DNA of 64,000 nucleotides from Aureibacillus halotolerans. Its GTDB lineage: Bacteria > Bacillota > Bacilli > Bacillales > DSM-28697. Within the stretch, counting starts at the first letter, position 1. Every line of letters begins with the position of its first letter. The position numbers were made by a program, and so were the translations under genes. Under the pieces are notes generated by a model. It worked only from the letters and a program-made list of their open reading frames with translations. It ran no database searches and had not been told where the DNA came from. The DNA lies in the NCBI RefSeq assembly GCF_004363045.1, contig NZ_SNYJ01000009.1, positions 107,370 to 171,369 on the forward strand, in the 5' to 3' direction. This document shows positions 8,775-18,622 of this stretch, one piece after another.

Positions 8775-9632
8775 TCATTGCACAATCATGACAATGCGAT
8801 CCCTATGATTCATATCTTGAAGACATCTTACCGACGCGTGAGGCATGGCCTCTTGCATAATCTTAGACACCGACGCTCCTTGATCGTAGCCAATTTCAAA
8901 AGCGGCAATGCCTGGTTTTTCTAGTACGGATGGAAGTTGACTGGCGATCTGCTCATAAAGCTCGACGCCTCGATCGCCGCCGATAAGCGCTTGCTTCGGC
9001 TCATACTGACGTACAGTCTCTTCAAGGCCTTCCCAATCCTTTTGTGAAATGTAAGGAGGATTGGACACAATCACGCTCGCTGTTTCGCCTTTTTCAATGA
9101 AAGGCGACAGCAAACTGCCATGGTGAAAGTCGATATGCGCATTGTGCCTAGCAGCATTTTGTTTAGCAATGGCAATGGCGTCTGCGGAAATATCCACAGC
9201 CAAAACTGAGCTATGTGGATAAGTCCCGGCCAAGGAAACGGCAATAATGCCACTTCCTGTCCCTATATCTACGATTGTTGCTGGCGGTCCAGGAAATACA
9301 TCCTTAATCGCCTCTTCAACCGCCATCACCAATTCCTCCGTTTCTGGTCGAGGAATGAGGACATCTGGTGTCACGCTAAACGTTCTTCCTAGAAATTGCT
9401 CCTGGCCTGTCAAATATTGCAGTGGCTGACCTTTCGCATGCTGATGAAGTAGCTCATCCAGTTGTGCTTGAGTGTTTTCTGGCATCGGGTCACGAAGTGA
9501 AGCTAGAAGCTTGGCTCGATCCATTTGGAGGACATGCATGCAAAGCCATTCTGCGACACGCTCTTCTCGCTGGTGCTGACGTAAAAAAAACGAAGCCTTA
9601 CGCAGGACTTCGTCTATCGTTCGAAGCGTCAT
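8775..9632 (-). CDS. prmC: Release factor glutamine methyltransferase
   Basis: SAM-dependent methyltransferase that methylates the glutamine of the GGQ motif in class I release factors. The 285-residue protein has an N-terminal helical domain (about 1-90). A Rossmann domain follows with the SAM site [14 protein letters not shown], the acidic VLAVDIS strand and the catalytic NPPY ([11 protein letters not shown]). The ATG overlaps the prfA stop by 4 bases (ATGA), so the enzyme is translationally coupled to its substrate RF1. The region [14 protein letters not shown] is typical of the family. Confidence 0.96.
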   Translation of the reverse strand: MTLRTIDEVLRKASFFLRQHQREERVAEWLCMHVLQMDRAKLLASLRDPMPENTQAQLDELLHQHAKGQPLQYLTGQEQFLGRTFSVTPDVLIPRPETEELVMAVEEAIKDVFPGPPATIVDIGTGSGIIAVSLAGTYPHSSVLAVDISADAIAIAKQNAARHNAHIDFHHGSLLSPFIEKGETASVIVSNPPYISQKDWEGLEETVRQYEPKQALIGGDRGVELYEQIASQLPSVLEKPGIAAFEIGYDQGASVSKIMQEAMPHASVRCLQDMNHRDRIVMIVQ

Positions 9633-10699
9633 TCGGCGTTGGCCTCCATCGCATTTGTTTGTTCTTCCATAATGAGCGCATCAATAAACTCTTCAAGCTT
9701 CCCTTGCAGGATTTGATCAAGCTTTTGGATCGTAAGCCCAATTCGATGATCCGTCACTCGGTTTTGCGGAAAATTGTACGTTCGAATTCGTTCTGAGCGA
9801 TCGCCGCTTCCAACAGCCGATTTTCTCGTCTCATCGTATTCAGCTCGTGCTTCTTGAAGAAATTTATCGTACACGCGGGCACGCAAAACTTTCATTGCTT
9901 TTTCTTTGTTCTTGATTTGCGATTTTTCATCCTGGCAGGACACGACAACGCCTGTAGGCATATGCGTTAGTCGCACGGCTGACATCGTCGTATTGACGCT
10001 CTGTCCGCCTGGGCCACTAGAGGTAAACGTATCCACACGAATATCCTTTTCGTGGATATTGACCTCCACCTCTTCTGCTTCGGGGAGAGCCGCAACCGTA
10101 GCTGTTGATGTGTGAATTCGCCCGCCTGATTCCGTTTCTGGAACACGCTGCACACGGTGAGCGCCATTTTCAAATTTCAGTCTTGAGTATGCTCCTTGTC
10201 CAGTGACCATAAAAATGATTTCCTTGAAGCCCCCGACACCTGTCGAGCTCGAATCAATCACTTCCGTCTTCCAACCTTGAGATTCAGCAAAGCGGGAGTA
10301 CATACGATACAAATCGCCAGCAAACAAGGCTGCCTCGTCTCCACCAGCGGCACCGCGAACTTCCATAATAACGTTTTTGTCATCATTAGGGTCCTTCGGG
10401 AGCAACAAAATTCGCAGCGCATCAGCTAAAGATTGCTCGCGTTCCTGAAGCTCAGAGATCTCTTCCTTTACCATTGTTCTCATCTCATCATCCAGTTTCT
10501 CATCGAGCATTGCTTTCGCTTCAGTCAATGCTTCATAAACCTCTTTATACTCTCGATACACTTCTACCTTTTCGGTCAAATCAGACTGTTCTTTTGAGTA
10601 CTCTCTAAGTTTATTCGTGTCACTAATTATATCTGGATCACTTAACAGACCATTTAACTTTTCATAACGTTCTTCAACTGATTTTAATCGCTCGAACAC
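9629..10699 (-). CDS. prfA: Peptide chain release factor 1
   Basis: Recognises UAA and UAG stop codons and triggers peptidyl-tRNA hydrolysis on the ribosome. The 356-residue protein shows the decoding tripeptide region [15 protein letters not shown] and the catalytic GGQ loop [18 protein letters not shown]. The start is GTG 10699, preceded by AGAGGTG. It is followed immediately by prmC, which modifies its GGQ glutamine. The upstream intergenic region is shared with a divergent flavoprotein gene. Confidence 0.97.
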   Translation of the reverse strand: MFERLKSVEERYEKLNGLLSDPDIISDTNKLREYSKEQSDLTEKVEVYREYKEVYEALTEAKAMLDEKLDDEMRTMVKEEISELQEREQSLADALRILLLPKDPNDDKNVIMEVRGAAGGDEAALFAGDLYRMYSRFAESQGWKTEVIDSSSTGVGGFKEIIFMVTGQGAYSRLKFENGAHRVQRVPETESGGRIHTSTATVAALPEAEEVEVNIHEKDIRVDTFTSSGPGGQSVNTTMSAVRLTHMPTGVVVSCQDEKSQIKNKEKAMKVLRARVYDKFLQEARAEYDETRKSAVGSGDRSERIRTYNFPQNRVTDHRIGLTIQKLDQILQGKLEEFIDALIMEEQTNAMEANAE

Positions 10700-10888
10700 C
10701 TAGGTCACCTCTATTTTCAAATACTACAATCTCAATTGTCTAATCAATTGCCGTACATATCACATACGTTCCCTATTGTAGTATAGAGGAGGACAAGGGT
10801 CAAAAGCAATAACCCACCCGTTGAAGTTGCTTGAAAGGGTTCGTTTTAGGGAAATATGATGATAGGTTTTGGATAGGAGGATGAAGAC

Positions 10889-12220
10889 ATGCACTTTGTA
10901 ATCATTGGTGGCGACGCAGCCGGCATGAGTGCTGCTATGCAAATCGTTCGAACGAAGGATTCACCTCGTATTACTGTGTTAGAGAAAGGGACAGTGTTTT
11001 CGTATGGCCAATGTGGGCTTCCTTACTTTATCGGTGGCCATCTCACCTCAAGTGATGACCTCATCGCCCGGTCACGTGAAGACTTTGAGAACAAATACGG
11101 CATTGATACACGAGTGCTCTACGACGTCCAAAAGGTGGACACTCATGAAAAGCTCGTCATGGGAATGGACTATGGAAATAACCAGCCCTTTTCCATCTCT
11201 TATGATGTTCTGCTCGTTGCTTCTGGCGCGAGCCCTAAGATTCCGGACTGGCCCGGTACCAATCTCAAAGGTGTTCATACGATAAAAACCGTACCCGAAG
11301 CAGAGCGCATTTATGAACAACTGCCTGACATTGAACATGTTGTCGTCATCGGCGGTGGGTATGTCGGTTTAGAGGCAGCTGAAAATTTTAAGGAGCAGGG
11401 CAAACACGTCACGATCATTCAACGATCAAACCAACTAGCGCCAATGCTCGACGAAGACCTTGCAGAGCTGGCCCTTAAAGAGGCAGAGGCGAACGGCGTC
11501 AATGTCGTTTTAAATGCCACTGTCGAGGGTCTTGAGGGGTCTTCAAAGGTTCACCACGTAATGACAAGCAAGGGTCGTTATGCTGCTGATTTGGTCATTA
11601 TTGCCGCTGGTATTACGCCGAATACATCGTTTTTGCCCAATGATACATTTCACAAAGCCCGCAATGGAGCTGTTCTAGTGGACGCCTATATGCGAACGAA
11701 CGTCGAGAATGTATTTGCTGCTGGTGATTGTGCCACCCATTACAATATCGTCAAGCGGACCCAGGACTATATGCCCCTTGGCACAACAGCGAACAAGCAA
11801 GGCCAAATCGCAGGGCAAAACATGGCAGGGCTGTCTAGGGCATTTAAAGGGATTACAGGTACATCGATTCTTCGCTTCTTCGGACTTGAAATTGCTAAAA
11901 CGGGGTTGTCTGGCGCAGAATGCGAAGCGCTTGATTTTCCTTATAAGGTGACGGAAGCGAACGCCACGGATATTGCCAGCTACTTTACCAACAGAGAAAA
12001 AATGACCATTCGCCTGTTCTATCATGCCGACAATCAAAAGCTACTTGGCGGACAAATCATCGGACGCCACGGCGTGGACAAACGTATAGATGTGCTGTCG
12101 GTCGCATTGTTCCACGGGATGTGCCTAAAGGATTTGGAGGATCTTGATCTTAGCTATGCCCCTCCATTTAACTCTGTGTGGGACCCTCTTCAACAGGTGG
12201 CACGCCGTACAAAGACATAA
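10889..12220 (+). CDS. CoA-disulfide reductase-like FAD/NAD(P)-dependent oxidoreductase
   Basis: Flavoprotein of the pyridine nucleotide-disulfide oxidoreductase superfamily, in the single-cysteine branch that includes CoA-disulfide reductase and NADH oxidase. The N-terminal FAD motif is VIIGGDAAGMSAAMQ. The redox cysteine Cys42 lies in SYGQCGLPYFIGG, and a second dinucleotide fold reads VVVIGGGYVGLEAAENF. The NVFAAGDCA stretch binds FAD, and a C-terminal dimerisation domain follows. At 443 residues it matches CoADR and has no rhodanese extension. A TAGGAGG site precedes the ATG. It stands alone on the plus strand between minus-strand operons and ends in a strong terminator. Reduction of CoA disulfide or a related low-molecular-weight disulfide is inferred. 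Confidence 0.85.
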   Translation: MHFVIIGGDAAGMSAAMQIVRTKDSPRITVLEKGTVFSYGQCGLPYFIGGHLTSSDDLIARSREDFENKYGIDTRVLYDVQKVDTHEKLVMGMDYGNNQPFSISYDVLLVASGASPKIPDWPGTNLKGVHTIKTVPEAERIYEQLPDIEHVVVIGGGYVGLEAAENFKEQGKHVTIIQRSNQLAPMLDEDLAELALKEAEANGVNVVLNATVEGLEGSSKVHHVMTSKGRYAADLVIIAAGITPNTSFLPNDTFHKARNGAVLVDAYMRTNVENVFAAGDCATHYNIVKRTQDYMPLGTTANKQGQIAGQNMAGLSRAFKGITGTSILRFFGLEIAKTGLSGAECEALDFPYKVTEANATDIASYFTNREKMTIRLFYHADNQKLLGGQIIGRHGVDKRIDVLSVALFHGMCLKDLEDLDLSYAPPFNSVWDPLQQVARRTKT

Positions 12221-12224
12221 AACG

Positions 12225-12263
12225 AACAAAGAACGTGCCTTTTGATGCGGCACGTTCTTTGTT
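12225..12263 (+). terminator. Terminator after the CoADR-like gene
   Basis: Perfect 15-bp stem (AACAAAGAACGTGCC and its complement) with a 9-base loop, starting 4 bp past the stop codon and followed by T-rich sequence. Confidence 0.85.
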
Positions 12264-12290
12264 GTTGTTCTGATAATGAGAGCACCGCTC

Positions 12291-12415
12291 CGGGCACTTT
12301 TCCTTCTTTTGGGCACTTCACACCGATTTTCGGACACTTTGACTGCTTTTTCGGGCACGCGCACCTGATTTCCGGGCACTTCATGCTCTTTTCCGGGCAC
12401 TTTTCATTCTTTCGT
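12291..12415 (+). repeat. Imperfect 21-bp minisatellite, six units
   Basis: GGGCAC (once GGACAC) recurs at 12292, 12311, 12332, 12353, 12374 and 12395, a spacing of 19, 21, 21, 21 and 21 bases. Each is followed by a variable pyrimidine-rich stretch ending near TTTTC. It lies between two convergent genes. On the minus strand one frame reads as a run of CPK-containing heptads without a credible start. Confidence 0.85.
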
Positions 12416-12427
12416 GCCCTTTTATTG

Positions 12428-12850
12428 TTACCGAATCGTCAAATGAATATCGTATCTAGGCATTTGCGCTCGAAGTTGGTCAAAAAGCAAATCGGTTAAG
12501 CGTTCTTTTTCCGCAGGTGTAAAACGTTTTTGAAAACGGGCCTGAATTGTCACGCGGTTGCCATCAATGGCCACCATTGTTGATCGTACCCCTTCTGTCT
12601 CATTGACCGTTCGTTTGATGGCACGTTGATCGTCACCTAAGTCAGGGCGATTTTCTACCAGATCACGAAATGCGGGATTTTGGTTAATCGATGAAGGGTC
12701 TCCATCCGCCAGGTTTCGTGCATATAGCCCGTTACGGTTCTCTGTATGTTGCGTATTTGATACAGCTCCATTTTCTTCGAGAGGGTCACTTGCCCCACCA
12801 CATGCGGTTAGTAAAAGCACTAGGCTTGCACTCATAAACACTCGTCGCAT
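12428..12850 (-). CDS. YhcN/YlaJ-type sporulation lipoprotein
   Basis: A 140-residue exported lipoprotein. The signal peptide ends in the lipobox LLTAC (lipidated Cys17), followed by a low-complexity linker. The C-terminal domain contains VNETEGVRSTMVAIDGNRVT, typical of the YhcN/YlaJ family of spore membrane and cortex-associated lipoproteins. The start at ATG 12850 has AAGGAGGTG just upstream; a GTG three codons earlier overlaps that site. It sits downstream of tdk and is separated from the convergent flavoprotein gene by the minisatellite. The precise role in spores is not established. Confidence 0.8.
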   Translation of the reverse strand: MRRVFMSASLVLLLTACGGASDPLEENGAVSNTQHTENRNGLYARNLADGDPSSINQNPAFRDLVENRPDLGDDQRAIKRTVNETEGVRSTMVAIDGNRVTIQARFQKRFTPAEKERLTDLLFDQLRAQMPRYDIHLTIR

Positions 12851-12905
12851 GCCACCCACCTCCTTTTAAGAGGTAGTTTGCGCTGGTCACAAGCGACTTA
12901 TTCAA

Positions 12906-13487
12906 CTACGTGGCGACGATATGACAAACGCGGCAACGGGATTCGTAAGCTTCTTCACCACCAACAACAATTAATGGGTCCGTCGCCCTTGCAGGTTTCC
13001 CGTCAACAAGCCGTTGTGTGCGGCTGGCTTTTTTGCCACATTGGGCGCACACTCCCTGGAGCTTTGTGACACGGTCAGACATTGATAATAAGCGCGACAC
13101 ATGAGGGAAGGGTTCTCCTTTAAAATCAAGGTCCAGACCGGCTGCGATCACGTGATGGCCCCGATCAGCTACGCGTAACATATTGTCCACAATGGCTTCG
13201 TCAAAAAATTGAACTTCATCAACCGCTACCCACAGGATATCCTCATTCACCGCTTCTAAAAGCGCTTCGCTAGACATCATCACGTGACTATCCTCCGCAT
13301 CGCCGTTATGCGACACAACACGGGTTTGGCTGTACCGATGATCAATGGATGGCTTAAAGACTTGAATGTCTTCATTTGCCTCCCGAATCGCTCGGATACG
13401 TTGGATCAATGCTTCTGTTTTTCCTGCAAACATACTGCCACAAATGACTTCAATACTGCCCTGACGCACAATCGTCTGTCCTTTCAT
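12906..13487 (-). CDS. tdk: Thymidine kinase
   Basis: Salvage enzyme that phosphorylates thymidine to dTMP with ATP. It is a type II (TK1-like) protein of 193 residues. The Walker A is ICGSMFAGKTEALI, the Walker B-like segment is WVAVDEVQFFDE, and a zinc ribbon is built from CAQC and CRVC pairs near the C-terminus. The start at ATG 13487 fits the family N-terminus and a GGCAGGG site; a GTG three codons upstream is possible. It lies 133 bp downstream of rho. In B. subtilis rpmE occupies this position, and the gap here is too short to hold it. Confidence 0.95.
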   Translation of the reverse strand: MKGQTIVRQGSIEVICGSMFAGKTEALIQRIRAIREANEDIQVFKPSIDHRYSQTRVVSHNGDAEDSHVMMSSEALLEAVNEDILWVAVDEVQFFDEAIVDNMLRVADRGHHVIAAGLDLDFKGEPFPHVSRLLSMSDRVTKLQGVCAQCGKKASRTQRLVDGKPARATDPLIVVGGEEAYESRCRVCHIVAT

Positions 13488-13594
13488 TTCAAACACCCTG
13501 CCTTTTTATGTAAAGATCTTTATTAATTAAACGAAAGGGACAGTCCTACAACCGATGCCCTCTCACTTCTTCACTTCGTCATTTCAATAGAAAA

Positions 13595-13612
13595 CGGCCC
13601 ATCGAGGCGCCG
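13595..13612 (-). terminator. Probable terminator after rho
   Basis: On the minus strand a short imperfect stem (CGGCGCC...GGGCCG) is followed by TTTTC, 8 bp beyond the rho stop. Confidence 0.5.
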
Positions 13613-13620
13613 TATGTTTA

Positions 13621-14913
13621 TTATGAGGTTGAGGACGTGCTTCTCTTCCTTGCTTGCTGCTGTTTAAGCTCTTCGTCCATGAGCTGAAAGAACTCTCCGT
13701 TTGTTTTTGATTGCTTTAGCTTGCGAATAAAGCGATCCAGAAAATCTGAAGAATCGTTCATTGTCTTACGCAGCGCCCACAGTTTATCCAAGTTTGGCTT
13801 TGGTAAAAGGAGCTCTTCTTTTCTCGTACCCGAGCGACGAATATCGATGGCAGGAAAAATACGCCGTTCAGACAACGCCCTATCTAGGTGCAACTCCATA
13901 TTACCGGTTCCTTTAAACTCTTCGTAGATGACGTCATCCATACGAGAGCCTGTGTCCACCAGAGCTGTTGCCAAAATTGTTAGGCTGCCACCTTCTTCGA
14001 TGTTTCTTGCTGCACCGAAAAAGCGTTTAGGACGATGAAAGGCGGCTGGATCAATCCCTCCAGAGAGCGTGCGTCCACTTGGAGGAATAACAAGATTGTA
14101 AGCCCTCGCTAAGCGCGTGATGCTGTCCATCAGAATAACTACATCCTTCTTGTGCTCAACAAGACGCATCGCCCGCTCAAGCACAAGCTCCGCAACTTTA
14201 ATATGGTTTTCTGGGACTTCATCAAATGTCGAGCTTACGACATCGCCTTTCACAGACCGTTCAATATCGGTCACTTCCTCTGGACGCTCGTCCACAAGCA
14301 GAACGATAAGCTCTGCATGAGGATGATTGGTCGTGATGCTGTTCGCAATTTCTTTTAGCAGCATCGTTTTCCCTGCTTTTGGCGGCGCGACAATAAGGCC
14401 ACGCTGTCCAAAACCAACGGGTGCGACCATATCAACAATTCGCGTTGACATCTGGTTTGGCTGATTTTCCAAATGCATAAACCGATCTGGATAAAGTGCC
14501 GTCAAGGCCGGAAAATGCACACGTTCTTTAGCGGTTTCCGGATCCTCGCCATTCACAGCCTCAACATGGAGCAACCCGTAGTACCGTTCATTTTCTTTTG
14601 GCGGTCGCACTTTGCCTGATACACGGTCTCCGTTTCTCAAATCAAAGCGACGGATTTGAGACGCAGAAATATAAATATCCTCTGAGCTTGGCGAGTAATT
14701 GATCGGCCGAAGAAAACCAAAGCCCTCAGACTGGATAATTTCGAGAATGCCTTCCATAAACAGAAAGCCATCCTTTTCAGCTTGAGCTTTTAGGATAGAA
14801 AAAATAAGCTCTTTTTTATTGAGTTTACTGTAATAGGATATTTGCAGCTTTTTTGCTTGATCGTACAATTCGCGCAGCTTCATATTTTCTAAATTTGATA
14901 ACGTCAATTCCAT
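13621..14913 (-). CDS. rho: Transcription termination factor Rho
   Basis: Hexameric RNA-dependent ATPase/helicase that terminates transcription. The 430-residue protein starts with the Rho N-terminal helical domain ([20 protein letters not shown]). A cold-shock-like RNA-binding domain follows around residues 50-125 (EGFGFLRP), then the RecA-type ATPase with Walker [12 protein letters not shown], Walker [14 protein letters not shown] and Q/R loops near [22 protein letters not shown]. The start was set at ATG 14913 by homology; the open frame runs 30 codons further upstream. murA lies upstream on the same strand. The usual glpX between murA and rho, and rpmE after rho, are missing. Confidence 0.96.
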   Translation of the reverse strand: MELTLSNLENMKLRELYDQAKKLQISYYSKLNKKELIFSILKAQAEKDGFLFMEGILEIIQSEGFGFLRPINYSPSSEDIYISASQIRRFDLRNGDRVSGKVRPPKENERYYGLLHVEAVNGEDPETAKERVHFPALTALYPDRFMHLENQPNQMSTRIVDMVAPVGFGQRGLIVAPPKAGKTMLLKEIANSITTNHPHAELIVLLVDERPEEVTDIERSVKGDVVSSTFDEVPENHIKVAELVLERAMRLVEHKKDVVILMDSITRLARAYNLVIPPSGRTLSGGIDPAAFHRPKRFFGAARNIEEGGSLTILATALVDTGSRMDDVIYEEFKGTGNMELHLDRALSERRIFPAIDIRRSGTRKEELLLPKPNLDKLWALRKTMNDSSDFLDRFIRKLKQSKTNGEFFQLMDEELKQQQARKRSTSSTS

Positions 14914-15009
14914 AAATGCACCACTCTTTGTTATTAGTGAAAGATAGATGTTTGAAGATGAGGGGAATAATCGTCTGAAGCAAATGTGGATGTGTGCGGA
15001 CAATACCTT

Positions 15010-15039
15010 ATTTTAACCCTAACGCCTTGTTTGCATCAA
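15010..15039 (-). promoter_or_regulatory. Possible rho promoter
   Basis: On the minus strand TTGATG and TAAAAT are separated by 18 bases, about 100 bp before the rho start, leaving an untranslated leader. rho is autoregulated in B. subtilis by leader termination; no specific element was resolved here. Confidence 0.4.
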
Positions 15040-15186
15040 GTTATAATTCGTTTTGTTAAGACAATGTCCAATTGCATTAAGATATTTGAAAATGCCTTGC
15101 CATAAAATACGCCCCGCCGTAAGGTTCATGAGATCCATTCCAATTATCTCGATGCCTCCGCGAGTGACACCACGTTTACGAAAGTG

Positions 15187-15212
15187 CCGGGAGCCTAAGT
15201 GAGGGCTCCCGG
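15187..15212 (-). terminator. Terminator after murA
   Basis: Perfect 9-bp GC-rich stem (CCGGGAGCC/GGCTCCCGG) with an 8-base loop, 6 bp past the murA stop. Short T tracts flank both sides. Confidence 0.7.
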
Positions 15213-15218
15213 TACCTT

Positions 15219-16505
15219 TTACGTATTTTGGTATTGTTTAATTTCCTGCTCGACCATCTGTTCACGCCAAATGGACGCCCCAATGGAACTGAGCTTCTCT
15301 ACTAAATTCTCATATCCACGATCGATATGCTCTAAGCCTGTAATCTCAGTGATTCCATCAGCTAAAAGGCCAGCAGCAACGAGACAAGCACCTGCACGTA
15401 AATCTGAGGCTCTAACTTTGGCGCTTTGCAAAACGCCAGGTCCAGAAATCATGGCTGAATTTCCTTCGACTTTTACGTTTGCACCCATACGGCGCAATTC
15501 GTCAATATGCTTAAAGCGCGCAGAGTAGATGGTGTCTGTCACAATTGCCATCCCACTTGCTTGTGTGAGCAGCGTCGTAAACGGTTGTTGGAGATCTGTT
15601 GGAAAGCCGGGATAGACGAGTGTTTTGATGTCGACTGATGACGGCTTGACCATTTTTGAGACGCGCAATTGATCGTTGCTTTCTTCAATGGTTGCCCCCA
15701 TCTCCCTAAGCTTTGCAGTTAATGATTCCAAATGCTGAGGAATAACGTTATCTATAATGACATCCTCACCTGCACCAGCGGCCATAATGGTATATGTACC
15801 CGCCTCAATACGATCTGGAATAATAGTGTGCCGACAGCCTTTGAGTTCATTGACCCCTTCAATTCGGATGACATCCGTTCCGGCGCCTTTGATGCGAGCA
15901 CCCATGCTCGTCAGAAGTGTCGCCACATCAATGATTTCTGGTTCACGCGCTGCATTTTCAATGGTCGTCTTTCCTTCTGCTCTCACAGCGGCAAGCATAA
16001 TATTAATGGTCGCCCCAACGCTAACAACATCCAAGTAAATTTTTGCGCCAATTAAACGATCTGCACGGAGATATAGTGCTCCTTGTTCATTCGTTATCTT
16101 TGCACCTAAAGCTTCAAAGCCTTTAATATGCTGGTCAATTGGACGGGGCCCTAGATAGCAACCGCCAGGCAAGCCAACAACGGCTTTTTTGAAGCGACCG
16201 AGCATTGCGCCCATTAGATAATAAGAGGCTCTTAGCTTCTTTACTCTTCCATTCGGTAAAGGCATCGAAACCATATGAGTTGGATCAATCGTGATTTGAT
16301 CGTTCGTCAGTGTCGTTTCCCCCCCGATTTCTTCAAGCAGGTCAGAAAGAATTTTGACATCTGAAATGTTCGGCAATCCATCAATAACGACGGGTGACTG
16401 AGCTAAAATCGCAGCTGGCAATAACGCGACGGCACTATTTTTCGCTCCGCTAATTCGAACAGTTCCTCTTAGCGGGTGCCCCCCTTCAATTAAAAGCTTT
16501 TCCAT
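15219..16505 (-). CDS. murA: UDP-N-acetylglucosamine 1-carboxyvinyltransferase
   Basis: First committed enzyme of peptidoglycan precursor synthesis; it transfers enolpyruvate from PEP to UDP-GlcNAc and is the fosfomycin target. The 428-residue protein has the signature [14 protein letters not shown] with the catalytic cysteine, plus the N-terminal [12 protein letters not shown] and the [10 protein letters not shown] segment. The start at ATG 16505 has AAAGGAGA 9 bases upstream; the frame is open 14 codons further. Its position between fbaA and rho corresponds to the second Bacillus paralogue (murAB/murZ). The B. subtilis neighbours tal and glpX are absent on either side. Confidence 0.95.
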   Translation of the reverse strand: MEKLLIEGGHPLRGTVRISGAKNSAVALLPAAILAQSPVVIDGLPNISDVKILSDLLEEIGGETTLTNDQITIDPTHMVSMPLPNGRVKKLRASYYLMGAMLGRFKKAVVGLPGGCYLGPRPIDQHIKGFEALGAKITNEQGALYLRADRLIGAKIYLDVVSVGATINIMLAAVRAEGKTTIENAAREPEIIDVATLLTSMGARIKGAGTDVIRIEGVNELKGCRHTIIPDRIEAGTYTIMAAGAGEDVIIDNVIPQHLESLTAKLREMGATIEESNDQLRVSKMVKPSSVDIKTLVYPGFPTDLQQPFTTLLTQASGMAIVTDTIYSARFKHIDELRRMGANVKVEGNSAMISGPGVLQSAKVRASDLRAGACLVAAGLLADGITEITGLEHIDRGYENLVEKLSSIGASIWREQMVEQEIKQYQNT

Positions 16506-16897
16506 GATTCTTGATCTCCTTTTCAAACGACTTCGCCAAGTATACATACAGCCTGCACATCCCCAGTTTTAAGCAGTATACGTCACACAAAGCGATTCAC
16601 CGCTCACAAGGGGTATTGTATTAATATGGATCATTAAAGGAAATTGTATGCAGTTATTCTCTCGCGCTTTAAACGGATTCTTGATCGATAGTTTGAATTC
16701 CTTTAATGAGTTATCGACGGCTTTTTTAGACATTTTTAGTATGCATCTATTCATTTCATCTTACAAACTGGATATACAATGCTTGTTCAAGTAGAGAAAT
16801 AGTCAACGTGATGCCTCCGAATAGGCATCATGCATGATCAGTTCATGGCGACTACTTCTCTTATTCCTTAATACAAACACCATGCTCTGAAAACATG
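16506..16897. other. Non-coding stretch between fbaA and murA
   Basis: About 390 bp without a convincing gene. It holds a short hairpin GATGCCT/AGGCATC at 16811-16830 and AT-rich sequence that presumably contains the murA promoter. tal occupies this place in B. subtilis and no trace of it was seen. Confidence 0.6.
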
Positions 16898-16922
16898 CAA
16901 AAGCACCGCCATTGGAGGTGCT
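16898..16922 (-). terminator. Terminator after fbaA
   Basis: AGCACC/GGTGCT stem with a 9-base loop, followed on the minus strand by TTTTGC, about 50 bp past the fbaA stop. Confidence 0.65.
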
Positions 16923-16973
16923 TTAACATAATTTCGGACAACATGTATGCTTTTTGGGTGCTTGCTTATATGC

Positions 16974-17837
16974 TTATGCTTTTTGTGAAGAACCAAATTC
17001 ACGCATTTTGCCGATGACTGTTTCTTTAATGGCATCACGCGCCGGCCCAAGATACTTACGTGGGTCGTACATTTCAGCGTTTTCCGCTAGAACTTCGCGA
17101 ACACGGGCTGCAGATGAAATTTGATTTTCAGTATTTACATTGATTTTTGCTGTACCAAGAGAGATAGCGCGTTGGATATCCTTCGTTGGAATGCCTGTCC
17201 CACCGTGAAGAACAAGTGGAATACCCGTTAGGTTTTTCACTTCTTCCATACGATCAAAGCCTAGGTTTGGTTCACCTTTATATGGACCATGTACAGAACC
17301 TAGTGCAGGCGCAAAACAATCAACATTTGTTTCATGAACAAGTCGGTCACATTCAGATGGGATGGCATAGGCAGCTTCTGCATCATCTACAACTAAGTCA
17401 TCCTCTTGTCCACCGATACGGCCAAGCTCAGCTTCAACTGAGATACCTAAGAGATGGGCCACTTCGACAACTTTATTTGTAAGAGCAATGTTTTCTTCAA
17501 GTGGATAATGAGAGCCGTCAATCATAACAGATGTAAATCCTGCATGAATTGCCTCTACACATTTTTCAAAAGAAGAGCCGTGATCAAGGTGAATGGCCAC
17601 AGGAACTGTAATTCCATAATCTTCAATTAACGCTTCCACGATGGAAACAACGGTTTTGAAACCGCCCATATAACGCGCCGCGCCTTCTGAAACACCAAGA
17701 ATGACTGGTGAGTTTTCTTCATGAGCAGCTAGCAAAATAGCTTGCGTAAACTCTAAGTTATTTAAGTTAAATTGCCCTACAGCGTACCCTTCCGCTTTTG
17801 CTTTGTTTAGCATATCCTTCATTGACACTAATGGCAT
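16974..17837 (-). CDS. fbaA: Fructose-1,6-bisphosphate aldolase, class II
   Basis: Zinc-dependent aldolase that cleaves fructose-1,6-bisphosphate to DHAP and glyceraldehyde-3-phosphate in glycolysis and runs in reverse in gluconeogenesis. The 287-residue protein has the metal-binding region [11 protein letters not shown], the second site [15 protein letters not shown], and [11 protein letters not shown] near the active site. AAGGAGG precedes the ATG by 8 bases. It lies downstream of spo0F on the same strand with a 190-bp gap, as in B. subtilis. Confidence 0.97.
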   Translation of the reverse strand: MPLVSMKDMLNKAKAEGYAVGQFNLNNLEFTQAILLAAHEENSPVILGVSEGAARYMGGFKTVVSIVEALIEDYGITVPVAIHLDHGSSFEKCVEAIHAGFTSVMIDGSHYPLEENIALTNKVVEVAHLLGISVEAELGRIGGQEDDLVVDDAEAAYAIPSECDRLVHETNVDCFAPALGSVHGPYKGEPNLGFDRMEEVKNLTGIPLVLHGGTGIPTKDIQRAISLGTAKINVNTENQISSAARVREVLAENAEMYDPRKYLGPARDAIKETVIGKMREFGSSQKA

Positions 17838-18027
17838 GCACGTTGCCTCCTTGGGATCTAAAAGTTTCGGGTGAAGCTTACAAAAAATTAAAACGCTACT
17901 TCACCATTTCGACAAATTCTTTTAAAATCATAGTCATTCATAGCATACCAATATCCGTCGCTGTCGGCAACTCTTCAAGAAAAAGTCCGCCTGGTATTCC
18001 TTTTATCGGCATGACATACATTTCACA

Positions 18028-18390
18028 TTATTTGTTTGGCAAATTTCGAATGGCTCCCCGAACATCATCAATATCAAATGGCTTTGAAAAATGACGTTTA
18101 GCACCAAGGCTTTCCGCTTCTTCAATCATATCAAGCTCACCATATGCTGTCATAATCATGACATCAATATCGCGATCCAAGAGCTTCATTCGCCTCAGTA
18201 TTTCAATACCATCCATTCCAGGAATTTTCATATCAAGCAACACTAAGTCAATTCGTTCTTTTTCAAGTATAGAAAGTGCTTGTACACCATTGGCTGCTTG
18301 AAAAGTAGCATATCCTTCCTTTACTAAGATCTCATTTAGTAAAATACGTATACCGTACTGGTCGTCAACGATCAAAATATTCTTGCTCAC
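18028..18390 (-). CDS. spo0F: Sporulation phosphorelay response regulator Spo0F
   Basis: Single-domain response regulator that receives phosphate from sporulation kinases and passes it to Spo0B and on to Spo0A. The 120-residue CheY-like domain has the acidic pair Asp9-Asp10, phosphoacceptor Asp53 ([17 protein letters not shown]), Thr81 and Lys103 ([10 protein letters not shown]). It is very close to B. subtilis Spo0F over the regions that contact Spo0B and kinases ([12 protein letters not shown]). It uses a GTG start. A near-perfect sigma-H promoter lies upstream. The divergent neighbour ywjG and downstream fbaA match B. subtilis. Confidence 0.96.
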   Translation of the reverse strand: MSKNILIVDDQYGIRILLNEILVKEGYATFQAANGVQALSILEKERIDLVLLDMKIPGMDGIEILRRMKLLDRDIDVMIMTAYGELDMIEEAESLGAKRHFSKPFDIDDVRGAIRNLPNK

Positions 18391-18454
18391 CTATATTTCC
18401 CCGCCCTTTCAATAGGAATAAACCACGCTCCTATTAAAATCTCTGTAATTACTA

Positions 18455-18479
18455 ATTCTTTCTATAAAAAACTTTTCCT
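18455..18479 (-). promoter_or_regulatory. Sigma-H promoter of spo0F
   Basis: On the minus strand AGGAAAA is followed after 11 bases by AAAGAAT, matching the sigma-H consensus (AGGAWWW and RNNGAAT) at every informative base. It lies about 65 bp before the spo0F start. B. subtilis spo0F is known to use a sigma-H promoter. Confidence 0.75.
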
Positions 18480-18591
18480 TCTTATATCGGTCGATTCTTC
18501 CCGAAGATAAAAAGATTTTGGTGATTTATGCTTTTTATTGTAGGATAATGTGAGGAAATTCATACTACGATTAGCGAATATCTAGACATTA

Positions 18592-18598
18592 TGTCGAA
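18592..18598 (+). promoter_or_regulatory. Possible Spo0A box
   Basis: TGTCGAA matches the 7-base Spo0A box core exactly. It lies in the spo0F/ywjG divergent region, 24 bp before the ywjG start. A single 7-mer occurs by chance often, so support rests on context. Confidence 0.35.
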
Positions 18599-18622
18599 GT
18601 ATGCATATTGGAGGCAAAAGAA

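Noticed and set aside
12291..12415. Possible CRISPR array
   Set aside because: Anchor is only six bases, spacing 21, spacers low-complexity, and no cas genes are present.
16569..16754. 61-residue minus-strand frame between murA and fbaA
   Set aside because: Weak ribosome binding site, no recognisable family, and no sign of conservation that can be judged here.
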